A DNA stretch of 64,000 nt, from NCBI GenBank assembly GCA_032622095.1, contig CP136064.1, positions 182,572,209-182,636,208 of the forward strand. Reading direction: 5' to 3'. The stretch comes from Siphonodentalium dalli. Lineage: Eukaryota > Mollusca > Scaphopoda > Gadilida > Siphonodentaliidae. The translations under genes were made by a program, and so were the position numbers. The notes below the pieces were generated by a model, which was not told the DNA's origin, did no database searches, and saw only the letters and a list, made by a program, of their open reading frames with translations. Shown here one piece after another: positions 23,740 through 33,770 of the stretch. The first letter of the stretch is position 1, and each line of letters begins with the position of its first letter.

Positions 23740-24125
23740 GTAATAATAGTCAATACCGTAAATTAAGTGACATAGATCTACAATCTGAAAGCTTTCAAGT
23801 TTACTTTAATTAGGTCTGATTTAAATTCAACTGAGATTATTTTACAAAACATCCGACATCCTAAATTTAAATTAAGATAACTAATATAATCACCTTCAAA
23901 AGTAGCAACACGTGATGTCAACTGGCAGTCTGACACTCGATCAACCATTGCTCCACATCGCCAGCATTCCACATGGCCGGTTCATTTGTCGATTCTGTCG
24001 GATTTTGTTCCATCGCCTCTCACAAAAATCAGCGATCGAAAATGGCGGTTCTGAAAACTCAAAACGAGGTTGTAGTTCTGTTCCATTTGGGCGACACGCA
24101 TTTATTACGAACCACAACTCATGTT
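23740..24125 (+). other. Short stretch with a possible 5' exon or promoter signal
   Basis: The stretch lies between the two GGTTCTT blocks. It is locally richer in CpG and contains CACGTG (23909-23914), ACATGGCCGG and CGAAAATGGCGGTTC, the last resembling a YY1 site. A frame opens at the ATG near 23973 but runs directly into copy B of the repeat. It could be a captured 5' end. No gene is recognised. Confidence 0.25.
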
Positions 24126-24129
24126 ATAC

Positions 24130-24265
24130 AAAGTTGGTTCTTCGTTTGGTTCTTCAAAACGCGCGAGTCAATGTTCGGTTCTAGAGAGCGCGAAGAACCA
24201 AATCCCCATAATATCGGTTCTTGAAGGCGTGAAGAACCGTAGGGTTCTTGACTGTTCTTAGAGTG
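24130..24265 (-). repeat. GGTTCTT terminal block, copy B, with CACTCTAAGAA end
   Basis: On the minus strand this begins CACTCTAAGAACAGTCAAG then AACCCTACGGTTCTTC, matching in layout the start at 17665. The base pair TA follows on the outside, as it precedes the left start at 17665. It may be the right end of a CACTA-like element or a solo terminal fragment. Confidence 0.6.
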
Positions 24266-25420
24266 TAGAATCCAAGGTCGCCATAATGACATTGGAGCCG
24301 GTTTGACTTTGAGAAAGAATTCATAGTTATGTTCCAAATGGACATAATAGTATGTTTCCCTAACGTAATGGGCGGTTATTTTTACTTCTATCATATTTTC
24401 CCATTCTGATAAATCTGGAAAGAACCCCGTTCTTGCATAGTCGGGAAGAATGTCATACATGCCATATTATGTGAAATTTTTAGATATTTCACCCAGAAAA
24501 CCTGTCGCAGATTAGGAGCAGAACTATTTCCAAAGCTTTTCTAGTTTGGTTGCTCGGTAAGTGTATAAATTAGTGAGCACAGAAAGAGCAACTTCCTCCG
24601 TCTACTTCGTACTCAATGGGTAACATCCCGAGCAAGGAGAGCGATTGGGGCGTGTTGTGTTGCTTCTTGTAGCGATTTGCTGCATATTTTTGACACACAT
24701 TCTGTATGCCTTTTCTAGGTTCATATATTGAGTTGTTGATAGGTTCCACCACATTTCGGCGCCATATAGGGCTTTTGGAATGACAAACGTGTTTAAAAAT
24801 ATTTAGGTTAATTGGACATGGGACTAACGTCCTTGGAAATTGATTAGCGACAAGCTACAAAATAACATTTGCGGATACGATCTGATGCTTTTGCAACATT
24901 CCGGATATTTGAACTGCTAGACTCATGGATTATACCAAGGTGTGTCACTTGTTTCGTTTGGCGTATGTGGCCTGATCGCATGCTCCATGATTGGGAGTCT
25001 ATATTCTCGCGGTAACTTAATGTATCAAAGACAACTACTTTGTTCTTTTCCTGTGAGAAGGAGAAACGCCATGTCAAGCTGTTTATGTGGCACATGGTCA
25101 GTAGTTTGATAAGACCACCTGCGGTTAGCGAAGAAACTGTGATATCATTGGCTGTCGTCGGGCACGAACAGGACAAAGAACTTACATGCATATACCATCG
25201 GGAGAATCAGACAATGCTCTTACGAGACCATCAATGCAAATGAGGAATATAAAGGGAGATAATACACGTCTGGTCTGGTCCCTTGCTCAATACGAACAAA
25301 ATTTGGACAAGAAGCCATTGTAGAGTACATGTATTTCTATATCAGAATACATATTGTTTAGTTACAAGAGCATGTGACCTCTTACTCCTTTCTCATATAA
25401 TTTATAAATCAAGCATTAGT
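24266..25420 (-). pseudogene. Non-LTR reverse transcriptase relic, C-terminal half
   Basis: This decayed reverse-transcriptase coding region reads from 25420 down to 24266 with several frameshifts and stops. In order it shows IYKLYEKGVRGH, a QG-type block followed by VLSPFIFLICIDGL, then CPTTANDIT (in place of the usual A/YADD catalytic box), WRFSFSQEKNKVVVFD, VTHLGI, KALYGAEMWWNLS and a tail, ARTGFFPDLSEWENM. These match, in order, the palm, thumb and C-terminal segments of APE-type non-LTR reverse transcriptases. The N-terminal half lies at 30083-30950 in the same orientation. The two halves are separated by the CR1-like element. The middle residue of the catalytic box is Asn, so the enzyme would be inactive. 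The clade is not determined. Confidence 0.85.
25408..25420. repeat. Left target-site duplication of the CR1-like element
   Basis: ATCAAGCATTAGT here matches ATCAATCATTCGT at 30083-30095 in 11 of 13 positions. Keeping only one copy restores the expected spacing between the FD and IYK motifs of the host reverse transcriptase. Confidence 0.65.
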
Positions 25421-25521
25421 TGATGGTCAGGCGATGTGCTGTCGGGAGGGGTTTTTCTGCTCTGTGTTGCAATTGGGTTCCACTGCAATGTTAATTATTT
25501 GTATTAAACTGATTAGTCCAA

Positions 25522-28500
25522 ATGGGGATTAGTCTGACACAGTATCGCATTTGCATTGGAACCCATGACTTTTCTAAATGCGGCCCAACTGTCATGATAT
25601 ATCGATACACACAGTGCTTATCGCTCAATTATAACACAATTATATTCCTTGCTGCACTAACCCTGATCATGTCATCTGATATACATGAAAATCCTGGACC
25701 GGGACAAAATATAGTGAGAGAAAGCACCCTTTCAGTTTTTCACTATAATATTCGTAGTATTCGTTTCCACACCGTATTACCGATCCGGATTACCACCGGT
25801 CACGATGCGGATCACTACCGGCTGTTTTGACAAAAGCGTGCCACGTGGCATCATTGTAGTTGGATCATTTTCGCCCTACATTCTGTGGAAGGTGTAAATT
25901 TTTTCTCTCTTCGTGTATAGGAGTAACTGGGCTAGCGGAGGACGCCGATAAATCTGATAAGTATACAATATATGTTCACTTATTCTTATATTTGTAACGC
26001 ATGTTTACCATTGTGTTTCATTATTTCGAGCAGTAGCTGATATGGATGGTTCATGTTTTATTTCTTTATGCGGTATTCTCGTGGTACGAAAAGATAGACC
26101 ATTTACTAAGTCATTCGCCTAATGTACACGTTTGTATGTTCGATTTGTGGCCATCTGGGACGTTTTGAACATAGATACCCATGAAATGAACGGGTACGGA
26201 TCTGTACCGGCAGGTGATGCGGATGTGTACCGACAGCACACATTGGGATAGTGAACGGTGCCGATCCGCATCCTGTTTTTTGGAACCCATGAGTATGGAA
26301 ATCGATACTACGCGTTTAATTTACATTCAACTTGACAAACCATATTGCCATTTTGTACAGTTATGGACATTCTTGTATACGCAACAGAAATAAGAGAAAA
26401 TTCCATGCATTTGCATCATGTATTGTGCCAATGAAGATAAATAATGGGCCACGTGCAACTAGATCCTAGTAACATATGCTACCTCTAAGGTTATCGTAGG
26501 CGATTATTTTATATTTTCTTGGCGTGGCCATTTTCTAATGTATGTAAGAAAGACGGCGGCAACAAACTTTGTGTGGGTTACATTCAGATATATAATATAA
26601 TTAACGTTTTAGTCGACCTACCGTTACACAAATTGCCACTTTCAGCCGGTAGTGATCCGCATCGTGACCGGTGGTAATCCGGATCGGTAATACGGTGTGG
26701 TTTCAAACTTTCTAAAATAGTGGACATACTTAGCGACTTTGACGTACTGTGTTTTACGGAAACACATCTGGACCCCGTCTTCCCCTCATCTGGAATTTTT
26801 ATTGACGATACCATATACTCCAATCTGGAACGACCGCGATTCGTATGGTGGTGGGATATGCACGTACTTCTCAAACCAGATAGTATATGAGCGTATAACT
26901 AAATTAGAATTTGACGAATCTATCATGTGGTTTAAAATCATTTCAAATAAACTAAGCTATATCTCCTTGCAGTTACATATATAGGTCTGCCCAATTCTGC
27001 GCGCCAAATTATTGGGACTTGCTGGAAACGTCACTTGAGGATGCAATAAAGACATCAAATGCCGTAATTCTTGTAGGAGATGTAAACTCCAACTCCCTTG
27101 ATAACTCGTCAGATATTAGTGTAATGTTAACCCGCCTCACGATGCGAAACCTCATCAAAGACCCCACTCGTGTTTCAACTACAAGCCAAACGATTATAGA
27201 TCCTATCCTAGTAACTGACGGAATAATTACCCACGATTCTGGCATCATTAATCCTGGTGTGTCTGACCACTATGCAACTTACGCCTCACTCGCATTGGAC
27301 TATTGCACAAGACCGTGCTTTGAACGAACAGTGTGGAACTACACGAATGCCGATTTTAAACAGGCATCGCATCTTCTTTCTAACGAAAGTTGGAACGAAA
27401 TATTGAACTGTACAATTGTCAACGATTCTGTAAAACTTTTTACCGACAAGTTTCTCAATATAATGAAACAAAATATACCTAATCGGCGCGTCCTAATTAG
27501 ACCCAACGATAAATACTGGTTCAATTCTGAAATAAGAAAACAAATCAGAAAACGGGACAGATTGCGGAAAAAGGCAATTCGAACCGGCATCCGAGGATTG
27601 GGCTGCGTTCAAAAAAGTCCGAAATAAAATAAATAACATGACAAAATATTACAAAGCAGAATTTGAAAAAATTTTACATGAAAATTTAAAAACTGCTGAT
27701 TCGCCTAGATATTTCTGGAAAATGGTTAATAACATCCTTGGCAGAACGAAATCAAATTTGATCCCCCCACTTAGAACGCCTATAAATAGGTTACATTGCA
27801 ACTTAATAGTAGATGACTATCTAAAATCAAACCTGCTGAATGATACATTTGTCGATAATTCTTCATTGCCACATATCAAATCAATTCTTCCGCGTCTTAT
27901 AATACCAGAAACAACTATTTCCGAAATAAAAATTGAAATTGCAGACACACTAGAAGCCATTGATTCTTTAAAGTTAAACAAAGCCCATGGACATGACGGA
28001 ATAAGCCCACGTATGTTAAAAGAAACAAAGGCTGTCATTGCAAACCCCCTGAAAATTATTTTTGAAAATCCCTAAGAGATGGTATTTTCCCACATGACTG
28101 GAAAAAAGCTAACGTAATACCTGTCCACAAAAAAAGACGATCGATCTGATCCTGGAAATTATAGACCAATTTCCCTACTCCCCGCCATTGCAAAAGTCTT
28201 TGAGAAAATATTACTTAAACACCTTTTGAAATTTATTAGAGATAATGATAAATTGTATGAATTCCAATCAGACTTTCTCCCTGGCCACTCGACTACATAC
28301 CAACTCTTAGAATTATATCACTCCCTCTGTCAGTCTCTCGAGGAGAATCTTTATACATGTGCTGTTTTTTTGTGATATTTCCAAGGCCTTCGAGAGAGTC
28401 TGGCACGATGGATTGATATTTAAATTGAAACGTTGTGGTGTCACAGGGTCACTGATTAAACTCATATAAAATTATCTGTCTAACAGGAAACAACGAGTAT

Positions 28501-29788
28501 TAGTAAATAGCAATTTTTCAGATTTCAAAACCATTAATGCAGGAGTTCCCCAAGGTTAAATTATTGGACCTTTCCTATTCTTGGTATACATAAATGATCT
28601 ATCTGAAGCCCTTCATTCTTTCGCACGACTATATACCGACGACACATGCCTCACGGAATCGAATATAAGTGTTCTCGATCTTGAAAGAGAGATGAATCGT
28701 GATCTAATAAAAATTGACTCATGGTCTAATCAATGGTTAGTTAAATTTAACGGTACTAAGACTAAGTCTGTTACGTTTTCATATTCAGGAAATCACCCCA
28801 ATATAGCTCTCTCACTAAACGGTAGCAGTATAAGTCAAGTAGAGTCTTATAAACATCTCGGGTTATTCATTCAAAGTGATATGGACTGGAACCGACAAAT
28901 TGATGAAATGTTGAAGAAGTTTATACGGACGCCTCGCTTACTTGAGAAAGTTGAAATTTATGCTTAATCGAAACACACTGGAAATAATATACCGATCATA
29001 TATACTGCCCCTTATGGACTACGCCGATGTAGTCTGGGACTCGGCCCCTGCAAACCTTTTGACCAAGTTAGACAGAGTACACGCCGATGCTGCCCGTTTA
29101 ATCACTGGACCCGATCAGTCCAAAAAGATAAACTATTATGCAAATTAGACATTGACGGACAGACGAAAATATCACAGATTGCATACCATGTATAGGATAG
29201 TAAACCATAAAACCCCAAGCTATTTGACTGATCTCTTGCCAACCCGCCCAGAAACGACAAATAGACTAAGAAACAATATCCCTTTCCCGCCATATCAATG
29301 GAGGACTAAACATTTTAATAATTCATTCTTCCCGCGATCAACTAAGGACTGGAACGAACTCCCCAAAGAAGTAAGAACTAGTTGCTCACTAAACGTTTTC
29401 AAAACAAAATTAGCATCAACAAATATAGTACTGAAACCCCCTGATCATTTCAATATAGGAAAACGACGACTGAACATAATCCACTGTAAGCTCCGTAACT
29501 TATATATGTAGCGACCTAAATGCTGACAAATTTTATTAGTGACTATCCAAGTTGCCGATGTGGTCATCCAGTTGAAGATGCAAGTCATTATTTCTTTAAT
29601 TGCGGGCTACATGCACACGTCATAGAATTACTCTAGCAAATAATTTAACAGGTTTAGGTATGCTAAATATCACTGTCGGAAAGCTACTTATTGGTGACAT
29701 CTCGCTAAATGACAATTTAAATAGAAAGTTATTCAATTTTGTTCAAACTTACATAACTTCAACCTGCCGTTTTGACATCAGCGACTAG
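25522..29788 (+). pseudogene. 2A-endonuclease-reverse transcriptase ORF, interrupted
   Basis: The ATG at 25522 opens about 52 residues with a hydrophobic stretch (TIIFLAALTLIM), then the 2A box DIHENPGP (25678-25701). Next comes the start of an APE-type endonuclease (FHYNIRSIR), cut by the insert at 25768-26699. The endonuclease resumes with VLCFTETHLD, GDVNSNSL and SDHYATY. The reverse transcriptase shows NYRPISLLP, CDISKAFERVW, AGVPQG, then IIGPFLFLVYINDL, YTDD (28632-28643; YADD is usual) and YKHLGLFI. The C-terminus has CRCGHPVEDASHYFFNC and ends TSTCRFDIS. Faults include a stop at 26982, frameshifts near 27587, 28070 and 28125, a stop near 28372, a stop after PQG near 28556, and frameshifts near 28940 and 29150. 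2A acts by ribosomal skipping between G and P. In this position it is known in related elements to separate or target the leader. Confidence 0.88.
25768..26699. mobile_element. 932-bp DNA transposon with perfect 57-bp inverted ends, inside the CR1-like ORF
   Basis: The left end (25768-25824) begins CACACCGTATTACCGATCC and is the exact reverse complement of the right end (26643-26699) over all 57 bases. A 5-bp duplication, GTTTC, lies at 25763-25767 and 26700-26704. Removing the element and one GTTTC joins the endonuclease frame with no shift (NIRSIRF then KLSKIVDIL). A degenerate internal echo of the ends lies at about 26187-26275 (GGATCTGTACCGG; GCCGATCCGCATCC). There is no ORF over 60 codons inside, so it is non-autonomous. 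The superfamily is not clear: 5-bp duplications occur in Transib-like and a few other groups, but the CACACCG start does not match the Transib CACWATG rule. Confidence 0.92.
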
Positions 29789-30082
29789 GCTGCATTACCG
29801 TTAAAGATCATAAAGTAGCACAGACTAAAGCAGGACCCCCCCCCCCCCGGACGAACAGTGATGGACCCGACACCATCGTGCATGTATATGCATCTGTTGT
29901 ATCATAATTCCATATATATTGTATACTAATTCTTATACAAGTGGATCATACCTTATATTATACTTATGTAAATATCATGTTCTTTGTATTTTTGTCGGGA
30001 GCGAGGCCAATTAAAAGATAAGTTTTGTAACTTGTGCCTCAATCCCCTGCATTTAATTATGGATGCAAATAAATATGTTTAC

Positions 30083-30950
30083 ATCAATCATTCGTACCAT
30101 ATATACATAGTCGAATGGCTTCTTATATATCAAGAAAGATCGCAAAGAGACGTGAGTTATTTGCTTTTGCATAAGACACACTATCTTGGAGCTCATATAT
30201 ATGCAATGACACAACAGTCAACCCTCTACTGGAAGCCATTCTGCAAGCTGGCCGGAAAATTATTGAAAATACAGCTCGGGGTTTTGAGTGGGCTTCGATT
30301 CCCCTTTATAGATGGGTACAGCAATGCCCTTTTTCATAGCATGTGGAATGTGTGCGAGACGTAACATTGCAGAAAACAATAAACATAGTGCACGGTGAAC
30401 AATCGGTGGAGCAAGTAGGATATGTTCATTAACTAATTTATCTGAGCCACCTGCTTTATTACGTTTTAGTTTCCTAAGAGCTATACTAATCTCAGCCGAT
30501 GTAACCGCATCTGGACTGTTATTATATAGTATTCATGTCCGTATACTATATATAGTGCGCAAACGAAACTCTTTTACTTTCGAGTGGACATAATGTTCAA
30601 AATATTGCTGATTGTGTTCGGAACGCTTACATAAATCTGAAAAATACTAGTGTCACCCTCTAACAATATCATGAGGGTACCGACGCATCTTGTCGTTGAA
30701 GAGCATTTCTTTTCCGGGGTATCTATGCTACTTCCCGTTCGCGGGCAAATTGCTTTCCAAAAGCTTTTTTGGTCGGATGTGGCAAATGCTTCGGACAGAA
30801 TCACCCATATGTGACATGCGCCCGATATATGTACGGAAAAGAGGTTTATGCTCGCTGTAATTTCGGTAGCATTCGTCGTTAATATCAGTTAAAACCACCT
30901 CGAATGCTTGAACTGGGACAGGGTTTATATATGGTTATTTTATAACATTT
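30083..30950 (-). pseudogene. Non-LTR reverse transcriptase relic, N-terminal half
   Basis: On the minus strand from about 30950, one frame gives DINDECYRNYSEHK, then (in another frame) SFWKAI. Next comes a reverse-transcriptase start, TSAEISIALRKLKRNKAGGS, followed by LCLLFSAMLRLAHIPHAMKK and GIAVPIYKGE. Further on are NGFQ and RLFAIFLDI with KPFDYVY, the region of the first catalytic Asp. Order and spacing match the fingers and palm of APE-type non-LTR reverse transcriptases. Frameshifts and stops are frequent. The sequence breaks at 30083, exactly where the CR1-like element ends, and resumes at 25420. Confidence 0.85.
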
Positions 30951-31074
30951 CAACATTAATATTTTCAATATATCTTTTTAAAACACTTTAAAGTGAAATA
31001 AGTGCAACATATGCAGCAGATATTTTTGTTGTGTGCATTGTGTTTTTTGGTAATAATAAGTTAAATGTACTCAA

Positions 31075-31517
31075 TCCGATCAAATGCTCCTAAATTACTA
31101 TTTCTTTGGCTTCGGGGGTAAACAATATTTGATTCGAGTCGAGGAACCCACCCATCAAAGCTCAGAGTGATCAGATATCGATTTTTGAAGTTTGTAATTT
31201 CTCGAGATGTGTAATAATATGTGCCCAGAAACACGTGGTCAAACGGACGGTCTTCGACAAAAATTACAGATGAAGATGGTTAACTCTAAAATCAAGTGGT
31301 AATACAGTCAAATTTCGTGATACTTAATGATAATACGGCAATATTTTGTCGAACAAAATGTTGATAAATAATACATTTTGGGAAATTTGATACCATAGTT
31401 GACAGTGGTTAGCATTATTCTGTTTGCAATAAATCGATTCTGATAACTAAAGGGTATTTTGAAGAACTGTTGTTGTATATTGATGGTATGGGGACCGTCT
31501 GATCGGATTGAGTACCT
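31075..31517. mobile_element. TTAA-flanked MITE of the AGGTACTC family
   Basis: The ends are ATGTACTCAATCCGATCAAA and GATCGGATTGAGTACCT, with TTAA flanks; the left end has one changed base (ATGT for AGGT). The body carries GATTCGAGTCGAGGAACCC. Much of the body matches 12153-12619 in reverse orientation, for example AAACACGTGGTCAAACGGAC. Length is 443 bp. Confidence 0.85.
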
Positions 31518-31887
31518 TTAAACGTGGCTTGAAAAGAAAAGGGAGTTTCATAGAAATTTTGTTGAACATTGATTGTAGTGATAGAGCATCTTAACTTCGT
31601 CAGATTGTGCTTTAATAAACATTAAATAACGATATCAGATATATGTTTTATACGTATTGCATGATATGCCTTTGGGGTCATCATGACGGCCGCGGGTTAT
31701 GAATGACATTGAGTGCAGGAAGTAATTTAAAAATTGTATAAAAAATTGTATTCGCCCGGTGACCCATGCAAGAATTAGGTAGTTAAAGCGGATTGAACAC
31801 ATTATCTCGTATTATAAGCTTGCCCATAAAATAGCGGAAAATTACCGAAACGTAGATGTATGTATCTCTTAGAAGCCACAGTGAAAT

Positions 31888-31968
31888 ACGATTTCGTTAT
31901 TTCACTGTAGTTTCGTTATTTCACTGCAGCTTTCGTTATTTCACTGCAGCTTTCGTTATTTCACTGTA
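31888..31968 (+). repeat. Four tandem copies of TTTCGTTATTTCACTG
   Basis: TTTCGTTATTTCACTG followed by (C/T)AGCT or similar repeats four times with a period of about 20-21 bp. It is a local minisatellite. Confidence 0.85.
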
Positions 31969-32559
31969 TAGCTTTTATAACTTTTGGTCAACCAGTTGTT
32001 TCTTTCCGGCGATGTAATAAAAGAATACCTACAGTTTTTTTCTCTGAAACATCCCATTGATGTCAGGGTTAAATATGGTCTAGCTCTCCCATTCAAGTTT
32101 TATATAGATTCCATGGTATCAAATAATATATATGAATCGAGGACATGTTTCCGGAAAAGCTCATATCAATTAATATTAATTTTATTTATAATTTCCTATG
32201 CCATTCATGTGACCGTTTTAGGGACTAATTTTAGAAAATAAATCCGCGCGTAAACATTGGGAGCATGCCAAGAGCGTGGATAATATCATGTTAGCAGTCT
32301 CAATCACGGACAATTGCAGATCATCTACGATCTAAATAAACCTTTATTGTGCCTTTATAGACAAATAATATACACCATCTATAGTATTATCTGTATTTTA
32401 TTCACAAAATAGCTATTTGTAGTCTTGAAAAGTTGAAATCGGGATTTATAAAAAATACATCTCCCAAAAATAAAGAAGCTCATATAGAACTTATTTAAAA
32501 AAAAAAGTAAAAAAGAAGCCCATATTGGCATTATTTGTATCTTAATTACGCTCTATATG

Positions 32560-33000
32560 AACCTAAATGGGACACGATAAAAACAGTCGTATATATGAGC
32601 TTATTTGAATTCGAAATAAGATAATTTATGGGCACTGTTTAATCTACTTTCTTCATCGACACGACTTACCAGATGAACGCTCTGTATAACGTGTTTTCAC
32701 TGCGGCCCGCGCCATTCAACGGAATAACGGACATAAGTCATATATATGGGCTTATTTCAGAATCAACTAAGTCATATATAAACCTACAGTAATGCTCTAA
32801 TTAATCGACCTCTTAACCACAGCAGAATTATGGGTAACTTTTCAGGATTTAGTCGGAAATATGGCTTGTTGCCATTCATCGGAAAGCTGAAAGTTACCCA
32901 TAATTCTGCTGTGGTTAAGAGGTCGATTAATTAGAGCATTACTAGTATATATGAATATTTAGATCCTATATGAACCTATTTGTATGAGGATATGTTGAGC
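32560..33000 (+). repeat. AGTCCAATATGAACC family, second copy, with MITE insert
   Basis: It shares TGCGGCCCGCGCCATTCAA, GGAATAACGG, GGGCTTATTTCAGAATCAA and CCTATTTGTATGAGGATATG with 6590-6850. It is interrupted at 32787-32945 by a TA-flanked foldback element. The uninterrupted copy at 6.6 kb serves as an empty site. Confidence 0.7.
32787..32945. mobile_element. TA-flanked foldback MITE (159 bp)
   Basis: The arms CAGTAATGCTCTAATTAATC and GATTAATTAGAGCATTACTA continue through GACCTCTTAACCACAGCAG and AATTATGGGTAACTTT, giving about 57 bp of near-perfect pairing. The unpaired centre is GGATTTAGTCGGAAATATGG followed by CTTGTTGCCATTCATCGG. The TA flanks and CAGT start resemble Tc1/mariner-type elements. 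A second copy is at 37155-37296. Confidence 0.85.
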
Positions 33001-33400
33001 AAAATATATTGTTGTAATTGTGGCCCGGAAGAGATAGGCCATCTTTAAACATTCAAATCACTAAGAATAATATGTATAAATTTCTTAGCAGATTTCTCAG
33101 TGTATTGTTCAATACAAGCGCTGGCGTCTATAAATCTGCTCAAGGCATCTATCATTGAAGCAGAGTACAGCATACCTAATAGCAGGGCAAATAGTCTCTA
33201 ATCTCGCCTCCTGCGCTACAATAGATGCGGGACACATCGTTTAGATATATGGATTAATGACATTCACATGGGGGTGTTTACTCGTCGAAGCAACGTTGTA
33301 GTATTTTATTTGCCTACCGCGTGTAACTGCAGTAGTAAAATACCATGAATGAATCTGTCAAGCACAAAGAGAGAGCAAGCTCGTTTGTCGGAGTACGGAA
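33001..33400. other. Unassigned upstream stretch
   Basis: Sequence between the repeat and the candidate promoter. It has no recognisable repeat or exon. Confidence 0.35.
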
Positions 33401-33402
33401 AA

Positions 33403-33428
33403 GGGGCGGAGTTATAGCCGGTCACGTG
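33403..33428 (+). promoter_or_regulatory. Candidate promoter-proximal GC box and E-box
   Basis: GGGGCGGAG (33403-33411) matches an Sp1-type GC box. CACGTG (33423-33428) is a palindromic E-box bound by bHLH-ZIP factors. They lie about 150 bp above the ATG of the signal-peptide exon. Function is inferred from position. I see no clear TATA box at the expected distance. Confidence 0.35.
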
Positions 33429-33543
33429 GTGGTTATTGAAATCTTTTGATGCCTACCGCCATTCAGTTTAGATGTTTGCATATACACAGTTCACGTTGTG
33501 TTAGATTTCTGTACGCGTACCTATTTCGGATTAAATTGAAATA

Positions 33544-33579
33544 ATGACGCATTTTTGGGAGGAATACGCGGCAAGATGA
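33544..33579 (+). promoter_or_regulatory. Upstream ORF overlapping the main ATG
   Basis: An ATG at 33544 opens 11 codons (MTHFWEEYAAR would be the approximate reading; the last two sense codons are GCA and AGA). It stops at TGA 33577-33579, which overlaps the main ATG at 33576-33578 as ATGA. Such overlaps are known to permit termination-reinitiation. This matters only if the exon is real and the transcript starts upstream. Confidence 0.35.
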
Positions 33580-33770
33580 TAATATTGCAAGTGTTGCTTG
33601 TCAGTGTTGTCATGACAACTGTAACAGGGACGGATGATGCGATTCTGGTCATTGTGGAAGTGTTGTCAGAGAATGCATTGAATGGAGAATATGTGACGAA
33701 TTCCTATGAAATCGGTGGCTTTTACTCCACGTCAGGAGTGGTCAGCAGCGCCGAGGGTGACGTCGTGCAG
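33576..33770 (+). CDS. Candidate first coding exon: secreted/membrane protein with signal peptide
   Basis: The ATG at 33576 has A at -3. It is followed by a typical signal peptide, MIILQVLLVSVVMTTVTG, with likely cleavage after VTG. The mature part begins TDDAILVIVEVLSENALN and is rich in beta-forming residues. The frame is open for exactly 65 codons to a strong splice donor, CAG then GTGAGT at 33771, so the exon ends in phase 0. A GC box and E-box lie about 150 bp upstream. I do not recognise the family; nothing in the 47 mature residues is diagnostic. A possible second exon starts at 33954, where CACAG precedes FTSYTIRFSIRFGPSYV in phase 0, but its pyrimidine tract is weak. The in-frame TTG at 33555 is not preferred as a start. 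It could still be a chance ORF; the signal-peptide pattern combined with the strong donor argues against that. Confidence 0.5.

Larger units (their letters stand above)
25421..30082 (+). mobile_element. CR1-like non-LTR retrotransposon with N-terminal 2A motif
   Basis: The element is 4662 bp, of which about 3725 bp is its own once the 932-bp insert and its 5-bp duplication are removed. It has a short 5' leader (25421-25521), one long ORF (see the next entry) and a 3' tail ending near CTTGTGCCTCAATCCC and ATGGATGCAAATAAATATG. It inserted into an older minus-strand reverse transcriptase gene and produced a 13-bp imperfect duplication. CR1-clade elements are known to carry an endonuclease-reverse transcriptase ORF and a short 3' tail. 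Several, for example in sea urchins and other marine invertebrates, are known to carry virus-like 2A peptides at the N-terminus. The copy is inactive: several frameshifts and stops are present. Confidence 0.9.

Noticed and set aside
23900-23985. Minus-strand tRNA-like stretch with GGTTGATCGAGTGTCAGACT
   Set aside because: It resembles a tRNA D-arm and anticodon-stem region, but no B box follows and the acceptor arms do not pair.
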